From contig JBCCHB010000178.1 of assembly GCA_039028975.1 (NCBI GenBank), forward strand, positions 1 to 32,018: 32,018 nucleotides of DNA, read 5' to 3'. The position numbers and the translations under genes are program-made. Shown in pieces: positions 25,801 to 32,018 of the stretch. The stretch comes from JAHBNG01 sp039028975 (GTDB lineage: Bacteria > Chloroflexota > Anaerolineae > Caldilineales > Caldilineaceae). The number at the start of each line of letters is the position of its first letter. Position 1 is the stretch's first letter. The notes under the pieces are model-generated. The model saw only the letters and a list, made by a program, of their open reading frames with translations. It searched no databases and was not told the origin of the DNA.

Positions 25801-26708
25801 GCTCACCCAATTATCGTTGGGTTCGATTAGAGGGCTATATCGAGGCGTCCTTAACAACCATAACGCCGACCGCTACGCCGACAATGACCGCGACGCCGAC
25901 AATGACACCAACGCCAGATATGCCAACCCCTACGCCAACAATGACACCAACGCCAACAAATAGCGAGTTTGGCGACGGCCCCTGCGGCATTGCTGCTGCC
26001 GAGGAGTTTGCCCGCCAAGTACTCCCTGGCATGTCTACGAATGAGATCAATAGGATTCGCTTCGATCTTCAGCTCAAGACCAATAACTGTCGCAACAAGC
26101 TGGAATCGCTCAACTACGGTAGCGATCTCTGCGCTATGCTGGCCCGCACGACCTTTGCTCGCACCTTCATGGTGACGCCAGCCGATGCTGAAACAGCAGG
26201 TCAAGCTCACCTTGACGAGTGTCGGGCCAACATCTTGATCGTTGCGCCAGATCGGGGCGGCAGCGCTGTTTGGAACGTTTCCGATACCATAAGCACAATG
26301 CTCAACATTCCGCCAGAAGCGCTGGACGAAGCGCTGGATTTTGTGGTCGACGAAGGTTCAGATTCTCAGGGGGTTTCTAACCCCGACACGCTTATTGGGT
26401 CGATCTTCTCCATCAACGCGGCCAAACAAGGTACATCCGAGAAGATAACTCAATTCCCCAATTCGTTCCAGATTCAGGTGACCTACTCTGAAGATGATGT
26501 GGGCGATGCGGATGAGTCGAACTTTGCCCTCTTCTTCTGGGATGAGGCAAACGCAGAATGGGAAGAGATCGACAGTGAAGTAGATGGAGAGGAAAATACG
26601 GTCACGGCCAATCTAGACCACCTAACAACCTTCTCTGTGCAGAATTCGCTTAAAGGCACAACAGATGCAGATACGTTAGAGCTGTTCCTACCCATTGTCA
26701 CCCAGTAG
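22893..26708 (+). CDS. Large secreted protein with M64 (IgA peptidase)-like metallopeptidase domain
   Basis: 1271-residue protein with a signal peptide (basic start, hydrophobic core ~14-30, cleavage near ALA-MPNA) and GGAG upstream of the ATG. A C2-like beta domain (~60-200) and a second beta domain precede the peptidase. The peptidase carries VDVVFIPDEDSY, then HETAHVPFGLADEF with H452, E453 and H456, and D463 as third ligand. This matches the M64 pattern HExxHxxxGLADE. After ~200 residues of beta domains come three ~50-residue WYSPxRGDNF repeats (831-985), a Thr/Pro-rich linker (~990-1025) and a cysteine-containing C-terminal region. The chain ends in LELFLPIVTQ. The repeats suggest binding to a surface or polymer. 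The substrate is unknown. The 3' neighbour, also exported, is about 100 bp away and could share the transcript. Confidence 0.82.
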   Translation: MLLRIIVNRLRTTVGFVALMSILAILIMPNSALAMPNAHSDHPIGQEDVHGASTMMTIPLRYRVIIESVTATNNFDGSLDIDRADFFSRIRINDETFTSPIISNNDEIGDERWQFSKLVHIEDLAADTISISIEIWDSDDFGNRQQADLTGDADLGLTLTVDASDCTIPGTAGSVTGTVSGACGQTLESKGTDSENTADIEFRIEAEFPPSGSDLEILCLHDPIWPQAGEIVTIQAEALDKALNAKIVDSIQVWFQDTSIPAQTCSNANECSTTLRATASGDTMIYRCEATDDGETVSSGNHILQVGNPRGGDAVPVLRTGEESGSVDVVFIPDEDSYPSALDANFLGDVRVAILNAYYGGMPNVTGADSEYGERLFLSNQDKFNFWIAQTRGDIDGSRTGPCTRLEPPSNWDDYTFADVGAILHTDILRDCSSPNQRIFGSEPINERTIIHETAHVPFGLADEFCCDSFYFQPETRPNIYSSIEQCQADIINLGVYDLLVGDPVRTSSSCLQLRHPMTPTLTNGWFTSEPSADPTSDGDIMFRSRTGELNGADVRKFEELFDQCRNADCGGSSGSMASGASIQNGLQSEQTFGLAGLDKIALITLDFIGRDTVRLTGAEVAYGKNPHYSGNPAMLRVDLFDATGQLINQWNEWHPLLRIGTLDFDGSDVVHGKSGWLETGPGRFVVPFSPDMATMKITDVEFDTTLFALNLVPIISEFCAANPADPDCEAFLKWGEPAIEVVPEQAQPGDQIRIRGIGYTPGGYIGTLFWEDTFSTTFTIPAEGSFVQTMTVPSVLSGTYEITVCALDPCASGVLQQIATTNIQVLREPRGTLVPLNHWWSPDRADNGSFTDIYWSGMTGDMRAPDYRMVGIDGYVFNPGLPKPNGTIPLYHWYSPSRGDNFTTADPAWAGSVGDPDRSPDYQAQGVIGYIYPNPGHGRVPLHSWYDPERGDNFITSNPDWQGAKDQTRSPNYRWVRLEGYIEASLTTITPTATPTMTATPTMTPTPDMPTPTPTMTPTPTNSEFGDGPCGIAAAEEFARQVLPGMSTNEINRIRFDLQLKTNNCRNKLESLNYGSDLCAMLARTTFARTFMVTPADAETAGQAHLDECRANILIVAPDRGGSAVWNVSDTISTMLNIPPEALDEALDFVVDEGSDSQGVSNPDTLIGSIFSINAAKQGTSEKITQFPNSFQIQVTYSEDDVGDADESNFALFFWDEANAEWEEIDSEVDGEENTVTANLDHLTTFSVQNSLKGTTDADTLELFLPIVTQ
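25381..25850 (+). repeat. Three tandem WYSPxRGDNF-type domain repeats within the M64-like gene
   Basis: Three diverged units of about 50 residues each, with cores HWWSPDRADNGSF, HWYSPSRGDNFTT and SWYDPERGDNFIT. Each is followed by a tryptophan and then by an 'R(A/S)P(D/N)Y' block ending in GY. They resemble DUF5648-type repeats of secreted bacterial proteins. DNA identity between units is low, so the duplication is old. Confidence 0.7.
25863..25960 (+). repeat. Threonine/proline-coding microrepeat (linker)
   Basis: Short near-identical units of the type ACGCCGACAATGAC encode a TPTMTPTP linker between the repeat domains and the C-terminal region. Such tracts are prone to length change by slippage and are typical of flexible or glycosylated linkers in secreted proteins. 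Confidence 0.75.
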
Positions 26709-26812
26709 GCGAAGTATCCGGCTATGGTCAAGGGTTCATCCAATTGAATTAGTTACGGACAAAACGACGACCATAGCCGATTATTCAATTGTACAAATTC
26801 AGGAGAACATTA

Positions 26813-28936
26813 ATGTTATTGCAACAAGAGAACAAGAAATCTCCCCAAAATTCGGGGCAAACAGACTATCGTCATTTCAGAGTAAGGATACTACTTAGTA
26901 TTGTATGTTCCCTACTCATTTCCGGGCTTGTGGCTCAAGGCATTGGTTCATCAACTATAGCCGCCCAACTCAGCCCACAACAGCAAATTCAGCCCGACGC
27001 CCTGGGGTCCATATCTGGCACGGTAACCGATGAAGCAGGGAACCCAATTGCAGGAGCAACGGTGGAAATTTTGGGACGTACGTTTGTGTATAATGACTGG
27101 GATCGAGACGTATATGGAATCGATTACAAATTACTCACCTCTACGACAACAGATGCTGATGGAAACTATTATATCGGTGCATTGAGTACGAATATCTACC
27201 ACATTCAAGCAACAGCACCAGACACCTTTTTCATCGATACGCTATGGAGAAAGAGTGCCGACGATATGACCCAGGAGAGTGCAGATATTCCCGTCTCGGG
27301 CAATGATGTAGCCGATATCGATATTACCATGCCACTCGGTGGACGCATCAGCGGTCTGCTCTCGACTACAGAGGGGCTTGACTTTTCGTACTATTCAGTA
27401 AATGTGTATACGGCAGAAGATGGCTACTATCATTCTGCAAACCGCAATCAGTTTCCGTCTGATAGCAACTCTTATCAGACGAATAATCTTCCTGATGGTG
27501 TCTATAGTGTCTGTACATCTGCCTATCAGAAGAATGAAAGATATGATCGTCTTGTCGTCGTGGAGTGCTATGATGATCACATCGTGGGCATACAGAGTGC
27601 GCAGACCGTATCTGTAACAGCCGAAACCGTGATACCGGATGTCGATTTTAAACTCGGTGCCAGCCGTCAATATGCCCAAGTCTCAGGAACCTTAATTGGC
27701 AATGATGGAAAGCCAGCCGCCAACGTCATCGTGAGGGCTAACCCAGTAGAATACAACCCTTACCCTGCACCCAATGCTGACGAATTAGCGGGGCAAACCA
27801 CAACCGATAGCCTTGGCCGCTATATCTTGGATCGCCTTGGCCCCTACGCATATTATCTAAGATTTTTCACTGGAAATACATTGTATGTACCACAATACCT
27901 GGGTGGTGGGCTTCATCCTTCAGAGGTAAGCAGACTGCCCCTTGAAGAAGGCACTGTCTTGGTTAATGTAGATGATCAACTGAACGTGGGCGGACAGATT
28001 TCTGGCAAAGTGACCATCCAAGGTACCGAGTTCCCAACAAGTGGAACAGTTACTGCTTACTTCCGTGAAGATGGTTTTTATTTTTCTCGAAGAACGAATA
28101 TAGATGCAGCAACAGGTGAGTATATATTAATGGGCTTACCAGAGGGCAATTATGAGCTAAGGGCTTCTGGTAGAAGCGCCTCGCTCGGTCCATATTCATA
28201 TTTGAGTGGCCAGCCTGCTGAAGCGGTAATGCTGATATCCATAACCCTGGATTCTCGTATCGAAGGCATTGATATTTCGCTGGCCGAAGCGCAATTTGAA
28301 GGACGCATCGAAGGTACCGTGACCGACATCGATGGACCAGTGTATGGCATTCAAGTGGAATTGCGAAGGGGGGCTGGCAGTATCTTCTTTACATTTACAG
28401 ATGAGGAAGGTCGCTACGCCATTGACGGACTAGACACAGGAAGTTATTACATCTATTTCAGCGACCCATCGAGCAACTACTTTCCCCAGTATTATGAAGG
28501 TCATGATAGCAATGTAAGTGCCTCATCAATTCGGGTCGTTGACGGCGAGACTGTCTCAGGGGTTGATGCAGCTATGGTTCAGAAAGAGACGATTCGCGGT
28601 ACGGTTCTGCTTAATAATGGTTCGTCAGCAGCGGGTTACAGTGTGAATATTCAGCGTTTAGACAATTCTCTTGAACAGAGAACAACCTTGACCGATGGAA
28701 ACGGCCACTTTACATTTAGCGAACTGCGCCCTGGTACTTATACCGTTAAAGTGATCGAACCATACAAGGATGACGAACCGAACCAATCAATCGAGGAAAG
28801 AACAGTCCATACAGAGACGATACAAATCGATGCGGCCGATAGCTCAGCTGAAATTCAGAGCCGTGTAATTCAACTGGGCGCGGGAGACCTAGAAAATCTG
28901 GAACCGATTCTCTACATGCCAGTTATGCTCAATTAA
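26813..28936 (+). CDS. Exported protein of repeated carboxypeptidase-regulatory-like (CnaB-type) beta domains
   Basis: 707-residue exported protein. ATG 26813 is chosen because AGGAG lies 9 bases upstream; an in-frame TTG at 26789 lacks such a site. A signal or anchor segment (about residues 28-48, ILLSIVCSLLISGLVAQGIG) is followed by five to six tandem beta-sandwich units. Their signature is 'GxISGTVTDxxGxPIxGATV' to 'TTTDxxGxYxIxxLxxGxY'. Examples are GSISGTVTDEAGNPIAGATV, VSGTLIGNDGKPAANVIV, EGTVTDIDGPVYGIQVEL and RGTVLLNNGSSAAGYSVNI. No catalytic motif is present, so a structural or adhesive role is likely. The C-terminus LEPILYMPVMLN resembles the LFLPIVTQ end of the gene before it. A good terminator follows at 29099. 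Confidence 0.82.
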   Translation: MLLQQENKKSPQNSGQTDYRHFRVRILLSIVCSLLISGLVAQGIGSSTIAAQLSPQQQIQPDALGSISGTVTDEAGNPIAGATVEILGRTFVYNDWDRDVYGIDYKLLTSTTTDADGNYYIGALSTNIYHIQATAPDTFFIDTLWRKSADDMTQESADIPVSGNDVADIDITMPLGGRISGLLSTTEGLDFSYYSVNVYTAEDGYYHSANRNQFPSDSNSYQTNNLPDGVYSVCTSAYQKNERYDRLVVVECYDDHIVGIQSAQTVSVTAETVIPDVDFKLGASRQYAQVSGTLIGNDGKPAANVIVRANPVEYNPYPAPNADELAGQTTTDSLGRYILDRLGPYAYYLRFFTGNTLYVPQYLGGGLHPSEVSRLPLEEGTVLVNVDDQLNVGGQISGKVTIQGTEFPTSGTVTAYFREDGFYFSRRTNIDAATGEYILMGLPEGNYELRASGRSASLGPYSYLSGQPAEAVMLISITLDSRIEGIDISLAEAQFEGRIEGTVTDIDGPVYGIQVELRRGAGSIFFTFTDEEGRYAIDGLDTGSYYIYFSDPSSNYFPQYYEGHDSNVSASSIRVVDGETVSGVDAAMVQKETIRGTVLLNNGSSAAGYSVNIQRLDNSLEQRTTLTDGNGHFTFSELRPGTYTVKVIEPYKDDEPNQSIEERTVHTETIQIDAADSSAEIQSRVIQLGAGDLENLEPILYMPVMLN

Positions 28937-29098
28937 CGGCCATACCACGATATACCTTCCTTGGTTATGATACGTTGAATACGTATATAACGGCTTGTTG
29001 AGCATTGTAAGTGAACGCCAAAATTTGGTGTGGACAAGTCGGCAATATACCCTGTCGATCGCAACATTTCCCAGGGTTTCGGGAGGTAGGGACAGTTT

Positions 29099-29135
29099 AA
29101 GCGAGTAGAGAATTCATATCTCTGCTCGCTTTTTT
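29099..29135 (+). terminator. Intrinsic terminator after the CnaB-type repeat gene
   Basis: AAGCGAGTAGAGA (29099-29111) pairs with TCTCTGCTCGCTT (29119-29131) with one G-T pair and a 7-base loop, followed by TTTTTT. It lies about 160 bases after the stop. The rest of 28937-29431 shows no supported gene apart from the inverted repeat at 29352-29397. Confidence 0.85.
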
Positions 29136-29351
29136 GATCCCGAATCCGTTCCTCAGAATATCTTTTTTTCTCTACGCGATTCGCCACGCCATTTGACATC
29201 AGTAGATTTTCGTAAGAATTAATCAAAACATAATGTGATACCCTTCTTGAGCAAGTTCTGCAAAAGATGTAACAGTAGGCTACGACAGTTGCTAAATGAC
29301 GGGAGCAAATTGTCAACGGTTTGGCCATGCATCAGACTGAGTTCTACTGGA

Positions 29352-29397
29352 CATACATGTGGTTCTCATGCCGGGTTAATGGTTAACCACATGTATG
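29352..29397. repeat. 13-bp inverted repeat upstream of the PP2C gene
   Basis: CATACATGTGGTT (29352-29364) and AACCACATGTATG (29385-29397) are perfect inverted copies with a 20-base loop. They end 34 bases before the start codon. The feature could be an operator or a leader hairpin; there is no T-run and it lies upstream of the ribosome site. Confidence 0.5.
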
Positions 29398-29431
29398 CGA
29401 TTTTATCAGGTTGTAAAGTCGAGCGAAGGAA

Positions 29432-31042
29432 ATGTTGCGATTACGGACGAGAGGGCAAAAATCGAATTGGATACCCAGGAAGACAGTTGTTTTTGTGGGG
29501 GCAGAGACAACCAGGGGATATGCTAATTATCAGAATAATGAGGATAGCTTTGACATTTTTGCCGTGCGTTCCCAAGCGGGGCCAATCACGTTTGCTGTCG
29601 TTGCCGATGGCATCGCTGGGATCCGTGGCGGTGGCTTTGCTAGCCAAATTGCGGTCGATGCGATCGTTCAATCGCTAAGTGAAGATGCACCTTCAATCAG
29701 GAATCCTCATACACTTGACGCGGCTCTCAACACAGCAATTCAAAGAGCCAATAATCAGGTTTTGGAAAAGTCATTGCAGCTGCCAAATCACCAAAAGATC
29801 GGTACAACAGTTGCTTTGGTTGCTATTGCTTGGGGTCAATTACAGATTGCCTATTTAGGTGATAGTCGTATCTATCTTCTTCGCAAGGGCGCGCTTCATC
29901 GCCTAACGCTCGATCATTCATGGGTACAAGAGGCTCTGGACAAAGAAGAGATAACCGAACCTGAATTGCACAAACACCCCAATAGGAACGTAATTAGCCG
30001 TTACCTCGGTAGTAAATACAATATTGACCTAGAAATTGACCGGCGTATTCTTTTACCTGGCTACTATCAACAAGACTATTTGGATCGAGAGTTCCGTCAA
30101 CGTTTACCGATAGAAGACGGCGATTCGCTTCTGCTCTGCAGCGATGGCCTGACAAGCTCTCTGACGGATCGAGAAGTAAAACAGCTTCTTATCCAACATC
30201 ATACCCACCCTCAGCACGCAGCATCAAATCTAGTGAAGTCAGCATTGAAGCGCTATGTTCGAGACAATACGACAGTAGTTGTTCTGTCGACCATCTTATC
30301 GCGACCGGCTTACCCACAGATGGCAAAAATTTCAAAGTTCTTCGTATCATTGCTGAGTGTTCCGCTATTTAGTGTTATTTGTTTCCTCTTCGGTCTATTC
30401 CCCCAGTTCATTCTTCCACAAATTTTGCTTTCACCTCAAGGCACAGATAGTCCCTCCCCAATGCAAGAACAATATGGCTCCCAATTGAAAGGACCAACGC
30501 CCCAACAGCCAACATTAATCATACGATCAACGCCGCCAGCAGCAGATGAATCCCCAATTAACCCAACTTTCGATACTTTGGGTGTGGTTGCTCCACCTTC
30601 AATTCTGCAAAGCGCCAAGCCAGAATCGGTAATGGGCGGCTCCATAAGTAGGCTACTACTGAACCAATTTGAGGAGTATAGTCGGTATCAAGTGTTCCTC
30701 TTTGAACCCATAAATAAAATGATTGTTGGGGAGGAGATAGTGAAATTTCGGTGGAGAACGCACCCCCCAATAGAGACTAACGTTTCTGGTGGGTTAACCT
30801 TCGATATCGTTGTTTGGCCAGCTGAACTTGACCAAAATTGGGAATCAGGAAAAAGCTTACTTGACATACAAATGCGTCAACCAACAGTCAACAGCCAGAA
30901 TCAGTGGGAACTTGTCCTGTCCATTGACGACGCATTACGACCAGGCAAATACAACTGGACCGTTGTGGTTGTCTACAAGAATCCCTACACTCGGATCGCA
31001 CCCATAGGAACAGAAATAGGCACTTTTACATTTGTCAAATGA
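29432..31042 (+). CDS. Membrane-anchored PP2C-type serine/threonine phosphatase
   Basis: 536-residue protein. The N-terminal ~290 residues are a PP2C/Stp1-like phosphatase domain with the metal-binding aspartates in place: D38 in NNEDSF, D59 in VVADGIAG, D238 in LLLCSDGLT and D278 in RDNTTVVVL. GTTVALVAIAWG and YLGDSRIYLLRKGALHRLTLDHS are also typical. The usual ADGMGG is ADGIAG here. One membrane span (about 303-328) follows, then a proline-rich stretch and a ~150-residue beta-rich domain that should lie outside the cytoplasm. The layout suggests a signalling phosphatase coupled to an external sensor. No partner kinase is in the window. The start is not certain, because AAGGA is only 1 base from ATG 29432. 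Confidence 0.9.
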   Translation: MLRLRTRGQKSNWIPRKTVVFVGAETTRGYANYQNNEDSFDIFAVRSQAGPITFAVVADGIAGIRGGGFASQIAVDAIVQSLSEDAPSIRNPHTLDAALNTAIQRANNQVLEKSLQLPNHQKIGTTVALVAIAWGQLQIAYLGDSRIYLLRKGALHRLTLDHSWVQEALDKEEITEPELHKHPNRNVISRYLGSKYNIDLEIDRRILLPGYYQQDYLDREFRQRLPIEDGDSLLLCSDGLTSSLTDREVKQLLIQHHTHPQHAASNLVKSALKRYVRDNTTVVVLSTILSRPAYPQMAKISKFFVSLLSVPLFSVICFLFGLFPQFILPQILLSPQGTDSPSPMQEQYGSQLKGPTPQQPTLIIRSTPPAADESPINPTFDTLGVVAPPSILQSAKPESVMGGSISRLLLNQFEEYSRYQVFLFEPINKMIVGEEIVKFRWRTHPPIETNVSGGLTFDIVVWPAELDQNWESGKSLLDIQMRQPTVNSQNQWELVLSIDDALRPGKYNWTVVVVYKNPYTRIAPIGTEIGTFTFVK

Positions 31043-31196
31043 GCAGTCATTCACTATTCAACAAACACATCTCAGACCAACATTGAACCGGTGCTGCTGG
31101 TGCATGATCGCATTGAAATGGGGCTGAGCATAGACGGAGAAGAATTCGGATCTATATGCAAAAGGGGTATAATCATCTGATGTTCTTTCAAAGTGA

Positions 31197-32018
31197 CTAT
31201 TCAGAGCTAGAGTCAATAGTGTCAGGCAAAAAGGGTTGGCCCTTGATGGCGTTGAAAAGAGCGGAGAAGACATTGGTGGCTTGCTTGCGTGCGGTAGAGA
31301 TATAGCTACGGATATCACAGAAAGTGTCAGCACCATCGTGAGTACGGAAAGAGCCAGAGACATTCTGCTTGACTTTAATCATGCGGATATCCCGTTCGGC
31401 AAGATTGTTGTCAAAGGGAACATTGAAATCGTACATGAAGGCAAGAACTTCAGCTTTATGTTTTTGGAGTCGGTCAAGTAAATTTTTAGGGGGAGACTGT
31501 TTGAGACGGCCTCTGGATTTAGGAGGTGGGTTGTCAGGTGGGGGATTGGCCAGAAACCCTTGTTCGAGAGTTGTATCATAGAGCTTGCCGAAATGGCTCA
31601 ACCGTCCGATAGGCAGGGAGGAAGAAGAAGCAGGAGCGTTATCAACTTCACGCTTGATGTCCCTGAGAAGAGTGGCCATTTGTGAGGCCCATTCCTGCTG
31701 ATACTGGTCAGTGATGAACTGTAATTCTCGTAGATGGTGAGCATTGCAAAAGGCGTGTTCACAGTCATATGTGTTGTAGGATTTGTAGTGGTCGTGAACG
31801 GCTCGGCCCTCAAACTCAGGCAGGATCCCAATCGCATCCATGGCTTCTCGGCCTCGTTTTTCGTGAATGCCGTAGTAAGTGAGGGTTTCAGTACTACTGC
31901 TATGGAGCCACTGCAGCTTGCCATCGACACGCACCCCGCTTTCATCAAAGTGAGCGAGGTCGGCTTGCTGCAACTGCTCCTTTATCAGATTGAGGCTAGG
32001 CTGGCTTTCTTCACGGAC
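31197..32018 (-). CDS. IS66-family transposase, C-terminal part (runs off the window end)
   Basis: DDE transposase of IS66 (TnpC). The reading frame stays open through base 32018, so the true start lies outside; 273 residues are visible. Catalytic acids appear as DESG (31944-31946), DHYKSY (31791-31793) and AERDIRM (glutamate codon 31395-31397). The last is followed by the family-typical KVKQNVSGSFRTHDGADTF and CDIRSYISTARKQATNVFSAL. It ends soon after that block, as in short IS66 transposases. The zinc-type segment HAFCNAHHLRELQF is also present. The visible frame is intact. I could not identify the IS terminal repeat in 31043-31196, so the insertion boundary is undefined. Confidence 0.92.
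   Translation of the reverse strand, partial: VREESQPSLNLIKEQLQQADLAHFDESGVRVDGKLQWLHSSSTETLTYYGIHEKRGREAMDAIGILPEFEGRAVHDHYKSYNTYDCEHAFCNAHHLRELQFITDQYQQEWASQMATLLRDIKREVDNAPASSSSLPIGRLSHFGKLYDTTLEQGFLANPPPDNPPPKSRGRLKQSPPKNLLDRLQKHKAEVLAFMYDFNVPFDNNLAERDIRMIKVKQNVSGSFRTHDGADTFCDIRSYISTARKQATNVFSALFNAIKGQPFLPDTIDSSSE

Noticed and set aside
28933..29328. 131-codon minus-strand open frame
   Set aside because: It covers a clear plus-strand terminator, has no domain resemblance and has low-quality composition.
31043..31196. Terminal inverted repeat of the IS66 element
   Set aside because: Only one end of the element is in the window, so the inverted partner cannot be compared and no characteristic end was seen.
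1..32018. CRISPR array, tRNA, rRNA
   Set aside because: No regularly spaced direct repeats, tRNA cloverleaf sequence or rRNA segment was seen on either strand.

Overview
The window most resembles a member of the Chloroflexota (Caldilineae/Anaerolineae-like). The basis is inference: roughly even base composition with AT-rich spacers, frequent TTG/GTG starts, a short-form IS66 transposase, large multidomain secreted proteins carrying a '(L/I)(Y/F)(L/M)P' motif, a FadN-type beta-oxidation protein, and a TPR-CHAT protease next to a sigma/anti-sigma pair. No rRNA or tRNA marker is present, so the assignment is tentative.

Left part (1-5804), a mixed accessory region. A PLP-dependent DegT/DnrJ-type sugar aminotransferase is followed 4 bp later by DNA polymerase IV (dinB). 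A PIN-toxin/HTH-antitoxin pair on the minus strand has a recognisable promoter with a palindrome over its -10 box. Next is a 296-bp MITE-like element (12-bp perfect terminal inverted repeats, 6-bp ATAGTA target duplication). It ends about 30 bp before a gene with a DUF559-type PD-(D/E)XK nuclease domain. A lone ribbon-helix-helix antitoxin-like gene follows.

Middle part (5786-13903), lipid metabolism. A TetR regulator and a patatin-like lipase form a minus-strand pair. Divergent from them is a complete beta-oxidation set: an acyl-CoA oxidase-like acyl-CoA dehydrogenase, a FadN-type hydroxyacyl-CoA dehydrogenase/enoyl-CoA hydratase and a thiolase, closed by a hairpin terminator. The divergent spacer holds a textbook sigma70 promoter (TTGACA-17-TATAGT) followed at once by a 32-bp near-perfect palindrome, which is very probably the TetR operator.

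Right part (14054-31042), the most interesting region. A caspase-like TPR-CHAT protein converges on a two-gene minus-strand unit encoding an ECF-like sigma factor with a cysteine-containing N-terminal extension and a soluble zinc-finger (ZAS-type) anti-sigma-like protein. Two very large exported proteins flank this trio. Each carries a different zincin domain with the same HExxH-x6-DE-[YF] spacing, one CLCA-like and one M64/IgA-peptidase-like. Downstream are an exported protein built of carboxypeptidase-regulatory-like beta-sandwich repeats and a membrane-anchored PP2C phosphatase with an extracytoplasmic tail. I infer a possible protease-gated transcription system, in which CHAT cleavage of the anti-sigma protein frees sigma. 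It is analogous in logic to the Csx29/Csx30/CASP-sigma system but has no CRISPR component here, and the link is not demonstrated by the sequence. The window ends inside an IS66-family transposase.
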